Assembly: GCF_014905135.1 (NCBI RefSeq)
Contig: NZ_CP041406.1
Span: forward strand, 806,001 to 870,000
Direction: 5' to 3'
Length of the DNA stretch: 64,000 nt
From: Sulfurimonas paralvinellae
GTDB taxonomy: Bacteria; Campylobacterota; Campylobacteria; Campylobacterales; Sulfurimonadaceae
Positions 52,072 to 60,957 of this stretch are shown in pieces. Both the position numbers and the translations under genes were made by a program. The number at the start of each line of letters is the position of its first letter. Positions within the stretch are counted from its first letter, which is position 1. Below the pieces are notes generated by a model. That model was not told the origin of the DNA. It was given only the letters and a program-made list of their open reading frames with translations, and searched no databases.

Positions 52072-53676
52072 TTGAAATCCTTAACAAAACTCACGCAAAC
52101 ACAACTTATTTTACTGACAAGCCTGTTTTTAGTTGTCTTTGATAATTATGCTTTTTTTACGAACCTGATAAAAGTTTACCCGATGAGTGAAAACTTTGGT
52201 TTTGTTGCCTCTACAGCTATTGTTAATTTCTTTTTCACTGTACTGCTTCTGAGTCTGGTAAGTACAAAATGGACCATTAAACCAATTATTATTACCATTT
52301 TACTTGTCTCTTCTTTGACGAACTACTTTATGAACGCTTATCATGTCATTATTGATGCGAGTATGATTCGTAACATGATGCAGACAAATTTCAATGAATC
52401 TATGGATCTCCTGACATTCAAACAGGTTCTTTATTTTACTCTTTTAGGGATATTGCCTTCTCTTTATGTCTATAAGGTGAAAATCGAACAAAGAGGTTTG
52501 AAAACGGAACTTATTTCACGTTTGAAGTTACTTGTTACTACGATTGTTGTCATTGGTCTGTCTATCTTTCTTTTTAGTAAACATTACACTTCATTTGCAC
52601 GTGAGCATAAACCATTGCGTTTTACGGTAAATCCTACCTACTGGATATATTCAACAGGGAAATATATTCATAAAACATTTAACAGTGGCCCTATTGTAGT
52701 CAAACCAATCGGCGAAGATGCTAAAGTCGTTAAAAATCTTGATGACAATCGATCGAAACTTGTAATAATGGTCGTAGGTGAAGCGGCACGAGCGGATCAT
52801 TTTTCACTCAACGGCTATAAGAGAGATACAAACCCGCTTCTTGAAAAAGAGAAGGAGATCATAAACTTTACAAATATGAGCTCTTGCGGCACTTCAACTG
52901 CCGAATCTGTGCCATGTATGTTCTCCAAATATGATCGTGGAGATTACAGCTATAAAAAAGGCATTACTACTGAAAATGTTCTCGATGTGCTCAAACATAC
53001 AAAAGATATTGCCATATTATGGAGAGATAATAATTCCGATTCAAAAGGTGTTGCTTTAAGAGTGCCATATGAAAATTATAAAACTCCTCAAAACAACACG
53101 GTATGTGTTGAAGGAGAATGTAGAGATGTTGGCATGCTTGTTGGACTTGACAAATTCATTGAAAAAAATAGAGGTAAGGATATTCTTATTGTTCTCCATC
53201 AGATGGGAAATCATGGTCCTGCTTATTTCAAACGCTACACAAAAGAGTTTGAAAAATTTAAGCCTACCTGTAAAACAAATCAACTTGAAGAGTGCACGCA
53301 AGATGAAATCAAAAATGCTTATGACAACGCTATTTTATATACGGACTATTTCTTAGATAATGTCATCAAATTTTTAAAGAAATATGATAATACCTATGAT
53401 ACGGCTATGATCTATATGGCTGATCATGGGGAGAGCCTGGGAGAGGGCGGTGTTTATCTGCATGGGTTGCCGTATTTTATGGCTCCTGATGCACAGACAC
53501 ATATTGGCGCTGTTATGTGGTTTGGCAAGCATATGCGTGAAAATCCTGCTGTCAAAGCTTTGCGTGAGAGAAATCATAAAGCATACTCTCAAGACAATCT
53601 GTTTGATACGCTTCTTGGAATTTTCAATGTCCAGACAAAAGTCTATGACAAAGATATGGATATGCTCGTAAAATGA
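52072..53676 (+). CDS. phosphoethanolamine transferase (EptA-like)
   Basis: 534 residues with a TTG start. Five membrane helices lie at about 12-30, 45-62, 70-88, 119-137 and 150-172, then a periplasmic sulfatase-fold catalytic domain. Metal/nucleophile motifs are VVGEAARADHFSLNGYKR near 237-254, SCGTSTAESVPCMFS near 273 (nucleophile Thr), HQMGNHGPAY near 376 and MADHGESLGE near 455. It adds phosphoethanolamine to lipid A (or, in Campylobacter, also to the flagellar rod), lowering charge. It overlaps the PAP2 phosphatase gene by four bases, an arrangement like lipid A phosphatase plus EptA. Confidence 0.9.
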   Translation: MKSLTKLTQTQLILLTSLFLVVFDNYAFFTNLIKVYPMSENFGFVASTAIVNFFFTVLLLSLVSTKWTIKPIIITILLVSSLTNYFMNAYHVIIDASMIRNMMQTNFNESMDLLTFKQVLYFTLLGILPSLYVYKVKIEQRGLKTELISRLKLLVTTIVVIGLSIFLFSKHYTSFAREHKPLRFTVNPTYWIYSTGKYIHKTFNSGPIVVKPIGEDAKVVKNLDDNRSKLVIMVVGEAARADHFSLNGYKRDTNPLLEKEKEIINFTNMSSCGTSTAESVPCMFSKYDRGDYSYKKGITTENVLDVLKHTKDIAILWRDNNSDSKGVALRVPYENYKTPQNNTVCVEGECRDVGMLVGLDKFIEKNRGKDILIVLHQMGNHGPAYFKRYTKEFEKFKPTCKTNQLEECTQDEIKNAYDNAILYTDYFLDNVIKFLKKYDNTYDTAMIYMADHGESLGEGGVYLHGLPYFMAPDAQTHIGAVMWFGKHMRENPAVKALRERNHKAYSQDNLFDTLLGIFNVQTKVYDKDMDMLVK

Positions 53677-54359
53677 CGCTCAATAGGCAGATTGTTCTCA
53701 CATCCTTAATACTTGCTGCGGTTATACTTTTTTTTGGTATAACCGATGTGGATTTGTGGGTGCAGGATATATTTTATAACTTTTCAACACATAAGTGGAT
53801 ACTTGATTCGAGTTTACAACCCTATAGATTTATATTTTATGACGGCATCAAAAAGTTGTTGATCGCTATTGCTGTGCTTCTTTTGTTAACACTTCTCTTT
53901 TTTTATAAAATGAGAATTGTGCAAGAATATAAAAGAGGAATGGTTATTGTAATACTTTCTGCTATTTTTGTACCTGTCATTGTAGGCACACTAAAAAAAG
54001 AGACGAATATGCCGTGTCCATATAATGAAGTGCATTATTCTGGAATCTACCCAAGAACTGCCGTGTGGCAGGAATACCCTAAAGAGTTTACACTCACGCA
54101 TAAAAGAAGTAAATGCTGGCCTGCTGGACACGCAAGTGGTGGATTTGCACTCTTGAGCCTGTTTTTTCTTTTTAAGAAAAAAAGAAATAAAATCATTGGT
54201 TTGGGAATAGGTTTTGTGACAGGTTGGAGTATGGGGCTTTATAAGATGATTATTGGAGATCATTTTTTGAGTCATACGGTCATCACAATGATACTCGCAT
54301 GGCTTATTATATTGATTATCGCAAAAATGATAAGCTCTTTGCATATTTTAAAATTGTAA
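53673..54359 (+). CDS. PAP2-type phosphatase, probably lipid A 1-phosphatase-like
   Basis: 228 residues with about five membrane helices. The PAP2 motifs are variant: LKKETNMPCP near 104 for motif 1, CWPAGHASGGFALLSL near 147 (PxGH with catalytic His) and KMIIGDHFLSHTVITM near 188 for motif 3. In Gram-negative bacteria an EptA-type enzyme coupled to a PAP2 phosphatase can remove a lipid A phosphate and replace it by phosphoethanolamine. The four-base overlap with the transferase supports that joint role. Confidence 0.85.
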   Translation: MTLNRQIVLTSLILAAVILFFGITDVDLWVQDIFYNFSTHKWILDSSLQPYRFIFYDGIKKLLIAIAVLLLLTLLFFYKMRIVQEYKRGMVIVILSAIFVPVIVGTLKKETNMPCPYNEVHYSGIYPRTAVWQEYPKEFTLTHKRSKCWPAGHASGGFALLSLFFLFKKKRNKIIGLGIGFVTGWSMGLYKMIIGDHFLSHTVITMILAWLIILIIAKMISSLHILKL

Positions 54360-54402
54360 AAAAAAGCTACCATTTCCCTCTACATAATAATTTTTGTGGT
54401 AT

Positions 54403-54408
54403 TATAAT
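54403..54408 (+). promoter_or_regulatory. -10 box for motA
   Basis: TATAAT within GGTATTATAATGTG, 30 bases before the motA start and preceded by a T-rich stretch, in the style of Campylobacterota promoters. It follows the end of the PAP2 gene by 43 bases. Confidence 0.55.
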
Positions 54409-54437
54409 GTGATTATAAATTTTGACAAGGTAATTAA

Positions 54438-55202
54438 ATGGATTTAGGTACGGTCATTGGTATTGTTTTGATTATGGCGCTGTTGCTCGGTGCTATGGTT
54501 ATGGGTGTTGGTATCGGTGCATACATCGATATTCCTTCAGTGCTTATCGTTGTCGGTGGTAGTATCGGTGCCTTAATGGTTTCATTTAAACCTGCTCAAA
54601 TGAAACAGTTCACAAAGATCTTCATGAAAGCCATAAAACCGGGTGAAGAAGATACAGCTGAACTTATTAAAAAACTTGTAGAATTTGCTACAAAAGCCAG
54701 AAAAGACGGTATTTTAGCGTTAGAGAGTGAAGTCAATAATGAAGAGAATGAATTTTTGAAAAAAGGGCTCTCTATGGCAATTGACGGCAGTGAACCGGAT
54801 ACAATTAGAGAACTTTTAGAGATAGAGATGGAGCAGACAAGTACACGTCATAAAGTGCATGGTTCCATCTTCAGCCAGTGGGCCGGACTTGCCGGTGCGA
54901 TGGGTATGATCGGTACACTCATCGGTCTTGTTGCAATGCTTTTAAATATGGCTGATCCATCAGCGATTGGTCCATCAATGGCCGTAGCCTTGCTTACAAC
55001 AATGTACGGTGCAATGATCGGGAATATCTTTGGTGCTCCTATTGCAAATATCTTAGCCGTTCGAAATGATGAAGAGACCATGGTAAAAGAGATGATCCTT
55101 GAAGGTATCATGTCTATTCAATCAGGAGATGCTCCACGTGTACTTGAAGCTAAACTACTCGCATTTTTAGCTCCAGCAGACCGTGTGAGTCAGTTTGACT
55201 AA
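54438..55202 (+). CDS. motA: flagellar motor stator protein MotA
   Basis: 254 residues, normal length. Four membrane helices are present. The cytoplasmic loop includes the charged region near 80-130, and the loop-to-helix segment FSQWAGLAGAMGMIGTLIGL near 145-164 contains the conserved Pro/Gly pattern of MotA. With MotB it forms the proton channel that turns the flagellum. It shares one base with the motB start (TAATG). Confidence 0.95.
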   Translation: MDLGTVIGIVLIMALLLGAMVMGVGIGAYIDIPSVLIVVGGSIGALMVSFKPAQMKQFTKIFMKAIKPGEEDTAELIKKLVEFATKARKDGILALESEVNNEENEFLKKGLSMAIDGSEPDTIRELLEIEMEQTSTRHKVHGSIFSQWAGLAGAMGMIGTLIGLVAMLLNMADPSAIGPSMAVALLTTMYGAMIGNIFGAPIANILAVRNDEETMVKEMILEGIMSIQSGDAPRVLEAKLLAFLAPADRVSQFD

Positions 55203-55975
55203 TGGGAAAGCAAAAGTGTCCTGAGTGTGAAGAGTGTCTTCCTGCGTGGTTAGCCGCGTTTGGAGACTTGATGTCTCTTCTCTTATGTTTTTTCGTTCTT
55301 CTTCTTTCCATGTCCAGTATGGATGCAAAAAAAGTCAGTGAAGCAATCGGTTCACTGTCGGGTGCTATGAGTGTTTTAGAAGGCGGAACAAAAACAGAAA
55401 TTTCCAAACAGCGTATTCAAGAATCAACACCGATAGAATCACAAGATGAGACTTCAGAGGCTGTCAATAGAATTCAGCAGGCAGCAGCCGATGCCAATGA
55501 GATGATGGAAAAATCACAAGGCCCGGAAGTGACTGTTGATGAGGCAGAAAGCGGATTTGTCATCAAACTGCCGGCTGCACTTCTTTTTAAGCCTGGCAGC
55601 GCAACGATTGAAAATCAGGATGCTCTGTTATTTTTAAAAAGGGTTGCTCTTATTGTCGGTGAACTACCAAATGATATGCAGGTGAGTGTGCAAGGACATA
55701 CTGATGACAGAGGGCCTGGTCCTTCATCACCATTTAAAGATAACTGGGAACTCTCTGCTGCACGTGCAATTTCCGTACTGCATGAACTTATCTTGGACGG
55801 TGTACAGCCAAATCGAATGTCAGCGGCAGGTTTTGCACAGTATCAACCCATAGCGACCAATGCAACTCCTACAGGCAGAGAAAAAAATCGACGTGTGGAA
55901 CTTCATTTCTTTGGTAAAAAAAGTGAAGAGAACAATAAAGAGACAAGCTCTGTCTTGGATAAGGTAAATAAATAG
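55202..55975 (+). CDS. motB: flagellar motor stator protein MotB
   Basis: 257 residues. The single membrane helix with the proton-binding Asp is FGDLMSLLLCFFVLLLSM (Asp22). A linker and then an OmpA-like peptidoglycan-binding domain follow (VQGHTDDRGP near 162 and NRRVELHF near 230). Two Cys pairs lie before the helix (CPEC and EEC near 6-12). It anchors the stator to the wall. It is translated right after motA. Confidence 0.95.
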   Translation: MGKQKCPECEECLPAWLAAFGDLMSLLLCFFVLLLSMSSMDAKKVSEAIGSLSGAMSVLEGGTKTEISKQRIQESTPIESQDETSEAVNRIQQAAADANEMMEKSQGPEVTVDEAESGFVIKLPAALLFKPGSATIENQDALLFLKRVALIVGELPNDMQVSVQGHTDDRGPGPSSPFKDNWELSAARAISVLHELILDGVQPNRMSAAGFAQYQPIATNATPTGREKNRRVELHFFGKKSEENNKETSSVLDKVNK

Positions 55976-55978
55976 AAC

Positions 55979-56716
55979 ATGATTAGAATCATTCTGACTC
56001 TTTTAGCGTTAGCTTTGACCGCTTATGGTGCTGACAGTGTCACTATTCCGACGGTAAACCTTAACCTTTCAGCTCCAGATACGCCGCAACAGCTCGTTTC
56101 TTCTTTAAATGTAGTTGTTATTCTTACACTTCTTGTTCTGGCTCCTTCTATGGTTTTGGTGATGACAACATTTACCCGTTTTGTCATTGTCTTTGGCTTT
56201 TTACGTCAGGCACTGGGAACACAACAGGTCCCACCGACACAACTGCTTGTGATGCTTGCGATGATACTTACATTTTTTGTAATGGAGCCAATCGGAACCA
56301 AAGCGTATGAGCAGGGAATAAAACCTTATGTTGCCGAACAAATAGGTTATGAAGAGGCTTTTACAAAAACAGCTCTGCCTTTTAAGAATTTTATGATACG
56401 AAATACAAGAGAGAAAGACCTTGCACTTTTTTTACGTATAAGAAAGATGGAAAATCCAAAAAGTGTTGCCGATGTGCCGCTCTCTATTGTTATTCCCGCT
56501 TTTATTATCAGTGAGATGAAGACAGCCTTTGAGATAGGTTTTTTACTCTTTTTACCGTTTTTGGTCATTGATATGGTCGTAGCTTCCATTTTGATGTCTA
56601 TGGGTATGATGATGCTGCCGCCTGTTATGATTTCTTTGCCGTTTAAGATACTTGTTTTTGTTCTGATAGACGGATGGAATCTTCTTATAGGCAACTTGAT
56701 CGCTTCTGTGAAGTAA
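55979..56716 (+). CDS. fliP: flagellar export protein FliP
   Basis: 245 residues. An N-terminal signal-like segment is followed by LVLAPSMVLVMTTFTRFVIV near 55-74, LGTQQVPPTQLLVMLAMILT near 81-100, and the C-terminal VASILMSMGMMMLPPVMISL segment, all highly conserved in FliP/SctR. It forms the core of the type III flagellar export gate with FliQ and FliR, neither of which is in the window. It starts 3 bases after the motB stop. Confidence 0.96.
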   Translation: MIRIILTLLALALTAYGADSVTIPTVNLNLSAPDTPQQLVSSLNVVVILTLLVLAPSMVLVMTTFTRFVIVFGFLRQALGTQQVPPTQLLVMLAMILTFFVMEPIGTKAYEQGIKPYVAEQIGYEEAFTKTALPFKNFMIRNTREKDLALFLRIRKMENPKSVADVPLSIVIPAFIISEMKTAFEIGFLLFLPFLVIDMVVASILMSMGMMMLPPVMISLPFKILVFVLIDGWNLLIGNLIASVK

Positions 56717-56725
56717 GGAGAAAAT

Positions 56726-57838
56726 TTGGAATGTAACTATTTTGGTCAATGTGGTGCATGCAGGGTCTATGAAGATGGCTATGAAGGGCAGCTGCAGCAA
56801 AAATTGGCAGTTAACAAAGAACGTTTTTCCCCTTACTATACAAAAGAGATAGAAGTTTTCAGATCTCCTGATGAACACTACAGGGCACGTGCGGAGTTTA
56901 AGATATGGCACGAGGGTGAGAGCATTCATTATGCAATGAATCATATCGAGGGCAAAGGTGTCGTGTTTGTAGATGAGTGTCCACAGGTAAATGAGCATAT
57001 TGCAGCATTGATGCCAAAACTGCTGAAAAAAATTCAAGAAGATTTTCTTGGTTTTAAACTTTTTGGTGCAGATTTTTTAAGTTCAAGCAGCGGTGAAATT
57101 GCTGTTTCTCTGCTCTATCATAGAAAACTTGAGGATGATTGGGAAGTCAAGGCAAAAAAGATAGCCAAGGAACTCGGCATTTACATTATAGGCCGCTCAC
57201 GCAAGCAAAAAGTTGTGATTGGACAGGATTTTATCACGGAATCATTGACCATAGATGATAAAATATATAAATTTAACTACATAGAAAACAGCTTTACACA
57301 GCCAAATCCGCGTGTCAATGAGCAGATGATTGCATGGGCGATGGATGTCTTTGGTGAAGCAAAAGGTGATCTGTTGGAGCTTTACTGCGGCGCAGGAAAC
57401 TTTACCATTCCATTTGCGACAATGTTCGATAAAGTTCTCGCAACGGAGATCTCAAAATCTTCCATCAATGCTGCAAAATCAAATATGACCTTAAATGATG
57501 TGCATAATATTGAATTTATCCGCATGAGTGTAGAGGAGTTTACGCAGGCACTCAAAGGTGTACGTGAATTTCGTAGAATGAATCACATAAATATGGATGA
57601 TTATAATATCAAGTCAATTTTTGTCGATCCTCCACGCAGTGGTATGGATGAATTCTCTTGTGATTTCACTGCACAGTATGATACTATCGTCTATATCTCC
57701 TGTAATCCTGAAACACTCTATCGTGATTTGGAAATATTATGTAAATCTCATGAAGTTGCAGAGATGGCACTTTTTGATCAATTTCCATATACACATCATG
57801 TTGAGATGGGTGTAAAACTTACACGAAAAGGTTCCTAA
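56726..57838 (+). CDS. trmA: tRNA (uracil-54-C5)-methyltransferase
   Basis: 370 residues, close to the E. coli length. TTG start, preceded by AAGGAG. The SAM site is LYCGAGNFTIPFATMFDKVL near 217-236. FVDPPRSGMDE is near 292 and YISCNPETLYRDL near 315 with the catalytic Cys. The N-terminal CNYFGQCGACRVY is typical of the short TrmA form. It makes ribothymidine in the T loop. It overlaps the next start by one base. Confidence 0.93.
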   Translation: MECNYFGQCGACRVYEDGYEGQLQQKLAVNKERFSPYYTKEIEVFRSPDEHYRARAEFKIWHEGESIHYAMNHIEGKGVVFVDECPQVNEHIAALMPKLLKKIQEDFLGFKLFGADFLSSSSGEIAVSLLYHRKLEDDWEVKAKKIAKELGIYIIGRSRKQKVVIGQDFITESLTIDDKIYKFNYIENSFTQPNPRVNEQMIAWAMDVFGEAKGDLLELYCGAGNFTIPFATMFDKVLATEISKSSINAAKSNMTLNDVHNIEFIRMSVEEFTQALKGVREFRRMNHINMDDYNIKSIFVDPPRSGMDEFSCDFTAQYDTIVYISCNPETLYRDLEILCKSHEVAEMALFDQFPYTHHVEMGVKLTRKGS

Positions 57839-58431
57839 TGAAACATATTCTTCTGTTATTCGTGTTACTTGTTTTTACTTTGGAACTTAATGCTAGTCAA
57901 GAGATAAAACGGATAGACTCTATTGTCAGTGATATTGCGATGCTTCGAAAAGAATATAAAGAAAAACTGCTTGACGAAAAAGAGAAAAATATTATTTTAT
58001 CACAACAAAACAGAGAGTATGAGCGAAAGATTACAAATCTGGAAAATGAAATAAAAAACCTGAAATCTCTTTTAAAAAATAGAAAAAATAACACACAAAA
58101 TAAGATAATAGTAAAAGAAAAAATAAAAAAACTAGTAGTAGTCGCTCCACTATGTAAAGATGAAAATCCATTTCCAAAGCTCAAGTTAAAAGCCGATGAA
58201 AGAGTAGAACATTTTAAACCGACCGCCTTTTATTTGAAAAAGGCTGCAGCTGTTTATGATGGTATGACAACATCAAACGTAGTTGCAAAATGGGATAAGT
58301 ACACATCTTTCACATCCAATACAAAAAGTGACAGCAGAATTAAAATAACGGGTTATTTTATCAATAAAGTCTGGACAAAAGCCAATAGAGAGATGTGGGT
58401 AGATCTCTCAAATGTCATAAAAAAGTTCTGA
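57838..58431 (+). CDS. exported coiled-coil protein with SH3-like C-terminus
   Basis: 197 residues. The signal peptide is MKHILLLFVLLVFTLELNAS. A coiled coil covers about 25-95 (with ENEIKNLKSLLKNRKN). The C-terminal segment RIKITGYFINKVWTKANREM followed by WVDLSNVIKKF resembles a bacterial SH3 domain. It likely binds cell wall or another envelope component. No firm family call. Confidence 0.6.
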   Translation: MKHILLLFVLLVFTLELNASQEIKRIDSIVSDIAMLRKEYKEKLLDEKEKNIILSQQNREYERKITNLENEIKNLKSLLKNRKNNTQNKIIVKEKIKKLVVVAPLCKDENPFPKLKLKADERVEHFKPTAFYLKKAAAVYDGMTTSNVVAKWDKYTSFTSNTKSDSRIKITGYFINKVWTKANREMWVDLSNVIKKF

Positions 58432-58443
58432 TATAATACAGCC

Positions 58444-59850
58444 ATGAAAAAAATATTGATAATCAGTGATGGTGCCATCGGTGAACACTTTATACAAAGG
58501 GTTACAGAGACATATACAAGTGAAAACATTTACTATGTCGTTGAGTTAAAAGCTAAAGAATTTCCCGAGGCAAACCCAGCACGATTCAAATTTTATGAAT
58601 TTGACCCTACAAGTTTTTCAAAACTTTCCAATCTCCTAAAAATGGAATTTATCCAGATTATTATTGCTATGGATAACAAGTCGGATGTTGAGAATACCAT
58701 TAAAAATATTAGGATCGTAAAAAAGCAGCTGCGTATCATAGTACTAAATCAATGGGATATGCAAAATGAAGATGCCAATGTCGTTTTAGTCAATGCAAAC
58801 GAAATATTGGCATCGAGAATGCTTGATTATTTACCGAATGTTCCTGTTATTGCGCAAAATGTCGGTCTTGGAGAAGGCGAGATAATGGAAGTTCTCGTAC
58901 CTTTTGGAAGTTCCTTCGTCTACCGTCATATTGGTGTAATTGAGCAGAAAAATTGGCGAATAGTTGCCATATATAGAAATCGTCAGCTACTTATGCCCTC
59001 ACGCAGACGGATGATACAACCCAATGATCTCCTTCTTTTAGTCGGTGAGCCGGCAGTTTTAAAATCTGTATATCGTGCGATTAAGCGTGAACTTGGGCAG
59101 TTTCCTGAACCATATGGCGCCAATATTTTACTTTATATAGATATGGATATAGTACCGCATGATACTATAAGTGAGTTAGTTCGTCGTGCTGTTTATGTCC
59201 ACACAAAGTTTAAACATGATCTCGTCATAAAAATTGTCAATCCATCCAATATTGATCTTTTGGAACATATAAAAGAGTACAGGGATCTTGATATAGTTGT
59301 AGATATTGATTACGGCAGTATAAGTCTCAAAGAGACCTTCTTTAATGATATAAAATCTTATCATGTAGGACTTGTAATTGTCTCTAGCGAAATGTTTGCA
59401 GACTATTATGTTCGGCGTGCTCTTTATGAAGTCCATGTACCTGTACTCAAACTTTCTCAGAAAAGCTTTTCAAATGTAAAAGATGCGGTGCTTGTTCTCT
59501 CAGACAACAGAGACTTGGAAAAGATTTCGGCAACTATCTTCGATATTTCCGAACAGATGAACTTCAACCTTGAACTTTATAATTATGTTCATGAACATCA
59601 GGAAGAAAAAGAGCAGGTGATTGAACACTATTATAATCTTTCGACGATCTTTTCTAAGTCCATTAAGGTCATCAAAGAGAATGAAAATCCTATTCGTGCA
59701 TTAAAGCAAAAAGATAATTTTATTCAGATACTTCCCTTTACGTCAAAATTGACAACACGGCGTTTATATGCACTATTCTCAACAGATAGTGAAAAACTCT
59801 ATTTTAAACTTGATGATTATCATCAGATTTTCATCCCGGTACAGATCTGA
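58444..59850 (+). CDS. K+ channel regulatory protein-like (TrkA-N/TrkA-C, COG3400)
   Basis: 468 residues. A Rossmann-like N-terminal domain begins KKILIISDGAIGEHFIQRV. A TrkA-C-like domain covers about 145-215 (MEVLVPFGSSFVYRHIGVIE, then LLMPSRRRMIQPNDLLLLVG). The central part is a second flavodoxin-like region. There is no membrane helix, so it is a cytosolic regulator that would sense nucleotides. COG3400 is the family I recall for this layout in Campylobacterota; it is unusual in carrying no channel nearby. Confidence 0.75.
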   Translation: MKKILIISDGAIGEHFIQRVTETYTSENIYYVVELKAKEFPEANPARFKFYEFDPTSFSKLSNLLKMEFIQIIIAMDNKSDVENTIKNIRIVKKQLRIIVLNQWDMQNEDANVVLVNANEILASRMLDYLPNVPVIAQNVGLGEGEIMEVLVPFGSSFVYRHIGVIEQKNWRIVAIYRNRQLLMPSRRRMIQPNDLLLLVGEPAVLKSVYRAIKRELGQFPEPYGANILLYIDMDIVPHDTISELVRRAVYVHTKFKHDLVIKIVNPSNIDLLEHIKEYRDLDIVVDIDYGSISLKETFFNDIKSYHVGLVIVSSEMFADYYVRRALYEVHVPVLKLSQKSFSNVKDAVLVLSDNRDLEKISATIFDISEQMNFNLELYNYVHEHQEEKEQVIEHYYNLSTIFSKSIKVIKENENPIRALKQKDNFIQILPFTSKLTTRRLYALFSTDSEKLYFKLDDYHQIFIPVQI

Positions 59851-59910
59851 TTTAGCCGTTTTTTAGCATAATTTAAGTAGTATTTATCATATTATATTTT
59901 TGGATAAATA

Positions 59911-60957
59911 ATGCAGGTAAATATTCCCCTTAAACAAGTTGTAGATAACTCATATGACATAACAATAGATACGCTTCCCAAACTTAGCTATGATACAAAA
60001 GTGGCTATTGTTACCAACCCAAAAGTCTCAGGACTGCATCTAGGCTATCTTTTGTCAAAGATCTCTGCAAAAGAGCTTTATATTATTACTGTTCCCGATG
60101 GAGAGGCTTATAAGAACCAAGCATCGATCGATCTTATCTTAGAATCACTTTTCAATCACCGTTTTAATCGAAAATCACTTCTTATTGCTTTTGGCGGCGG
60201 TGTTATCGGTGATATGACAGGGTATGCTTCAAGTATCTATCAGCGTGGGATTGACTTTGTTCAGATTCCGACAACACTGCTTTCTCAGGTAGATGCAAGT
60301 GTCGGGGGTAAGACAGGTATCAACAACAGTTACGGAAAAAACCTCATTGGTGCTTTTCACCAACCACGTACTGTCTATATCGATCCTCATTTTTTAACGA
60401 CTTTACCTTCTCGAGAATTTGGAGCGGGTGTCGCTGAAGTCGTCAAAATGGCAGTAACATTCAATGCAGACTTTTTTAATTATCTTGAAAGTGCCGATCT
60501 TAACGATAAAAAATCATTGCAAGAAGCTATCAAACAGGCAGTTCAGACTAAAGCCGGTGTCGTTGCAAAAGATGAAAAAGAACATGGGCTAAGAGCTGCA
60601 CTCAATTACGGGCATACATTTGGACATGTTATAGAAAATGAGACGGGATATAAAAAATATTTACACGGTGAGGCAGTTGCTATCGGTATGGTAATGGCGA
60701 ATGCACTTGCTGTTAAGCTTGGGCTTATGAAAGAGAATGAAGCCGATCGAGTAAAAGATCTTTTAAAAAAATATGATCTTCCGACATCCTATACAATAGA
60801 AAATGTAGAAAGCTTTTATGATGCATTCTTCTTGGATAAAAAGAGTTCTGATGCAACGATAACATTCATTTTGCCTGTTGGCATAGGTGATGTGAAAATA
60901 ACAGACAGTGTGGCAAAAGAGACAGTGATTTCTGTTCTAGAAGGGTTTAGCCGATAA
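59911..60957 (+). CDS. aroB: 3-dehydroquinate synthase
   Basis: 348 residues. NAD-binding and metal motifs are present: LIAFGGGVIGDMTGYASSIY near 90-109, RGIDFVQIPTTLLSQVDASV near 111-130, GGKTGINNSYGKNLIGAFHQ near 131-150, and the C-terminal ALNYGHTFGHVIENETGYKK near 230-249 with metal His. It is the second step of the shikimate pathway. Its last base is the first base of the next gene (TAATG). Confidence 0.95.
   Translation: MQVNIPLKQVVDNSYDITIDTLPKLSYDTKVAIVTNPKVSGLHLGYLLSKISAKELYIITVPDGEAYKNQASIDLILESLFNHRFNRKSLLIAFGGGVIGDMTGYASSIYQRGIDFVQIPTTLLSQVDASVGGKTGINNSYGKNLIGAFHQPRTVYIDPHFLTTLPSREFGAGVAEVVKMAVTFNADFFNYLESADLNDKKSLQEAIKQAVQTKAGVVAKDEKEHGLRAALNYGHTFGHVIENETGYKKYLHGEAVAIGMVMANALAVKLGLMKENEADRVKDLLKKYDLPTSYTIENVESFYDAFFLDKKSSDATITFILPVGIGDVKITDSVAKETVISVLEGFSR

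Noticed and set aside
58444-59850. Complete K+ channel gene
   Set aside because: There is no membrane pore region, only soluble TrkA-like domains, so it is at most a regulatory subunit.
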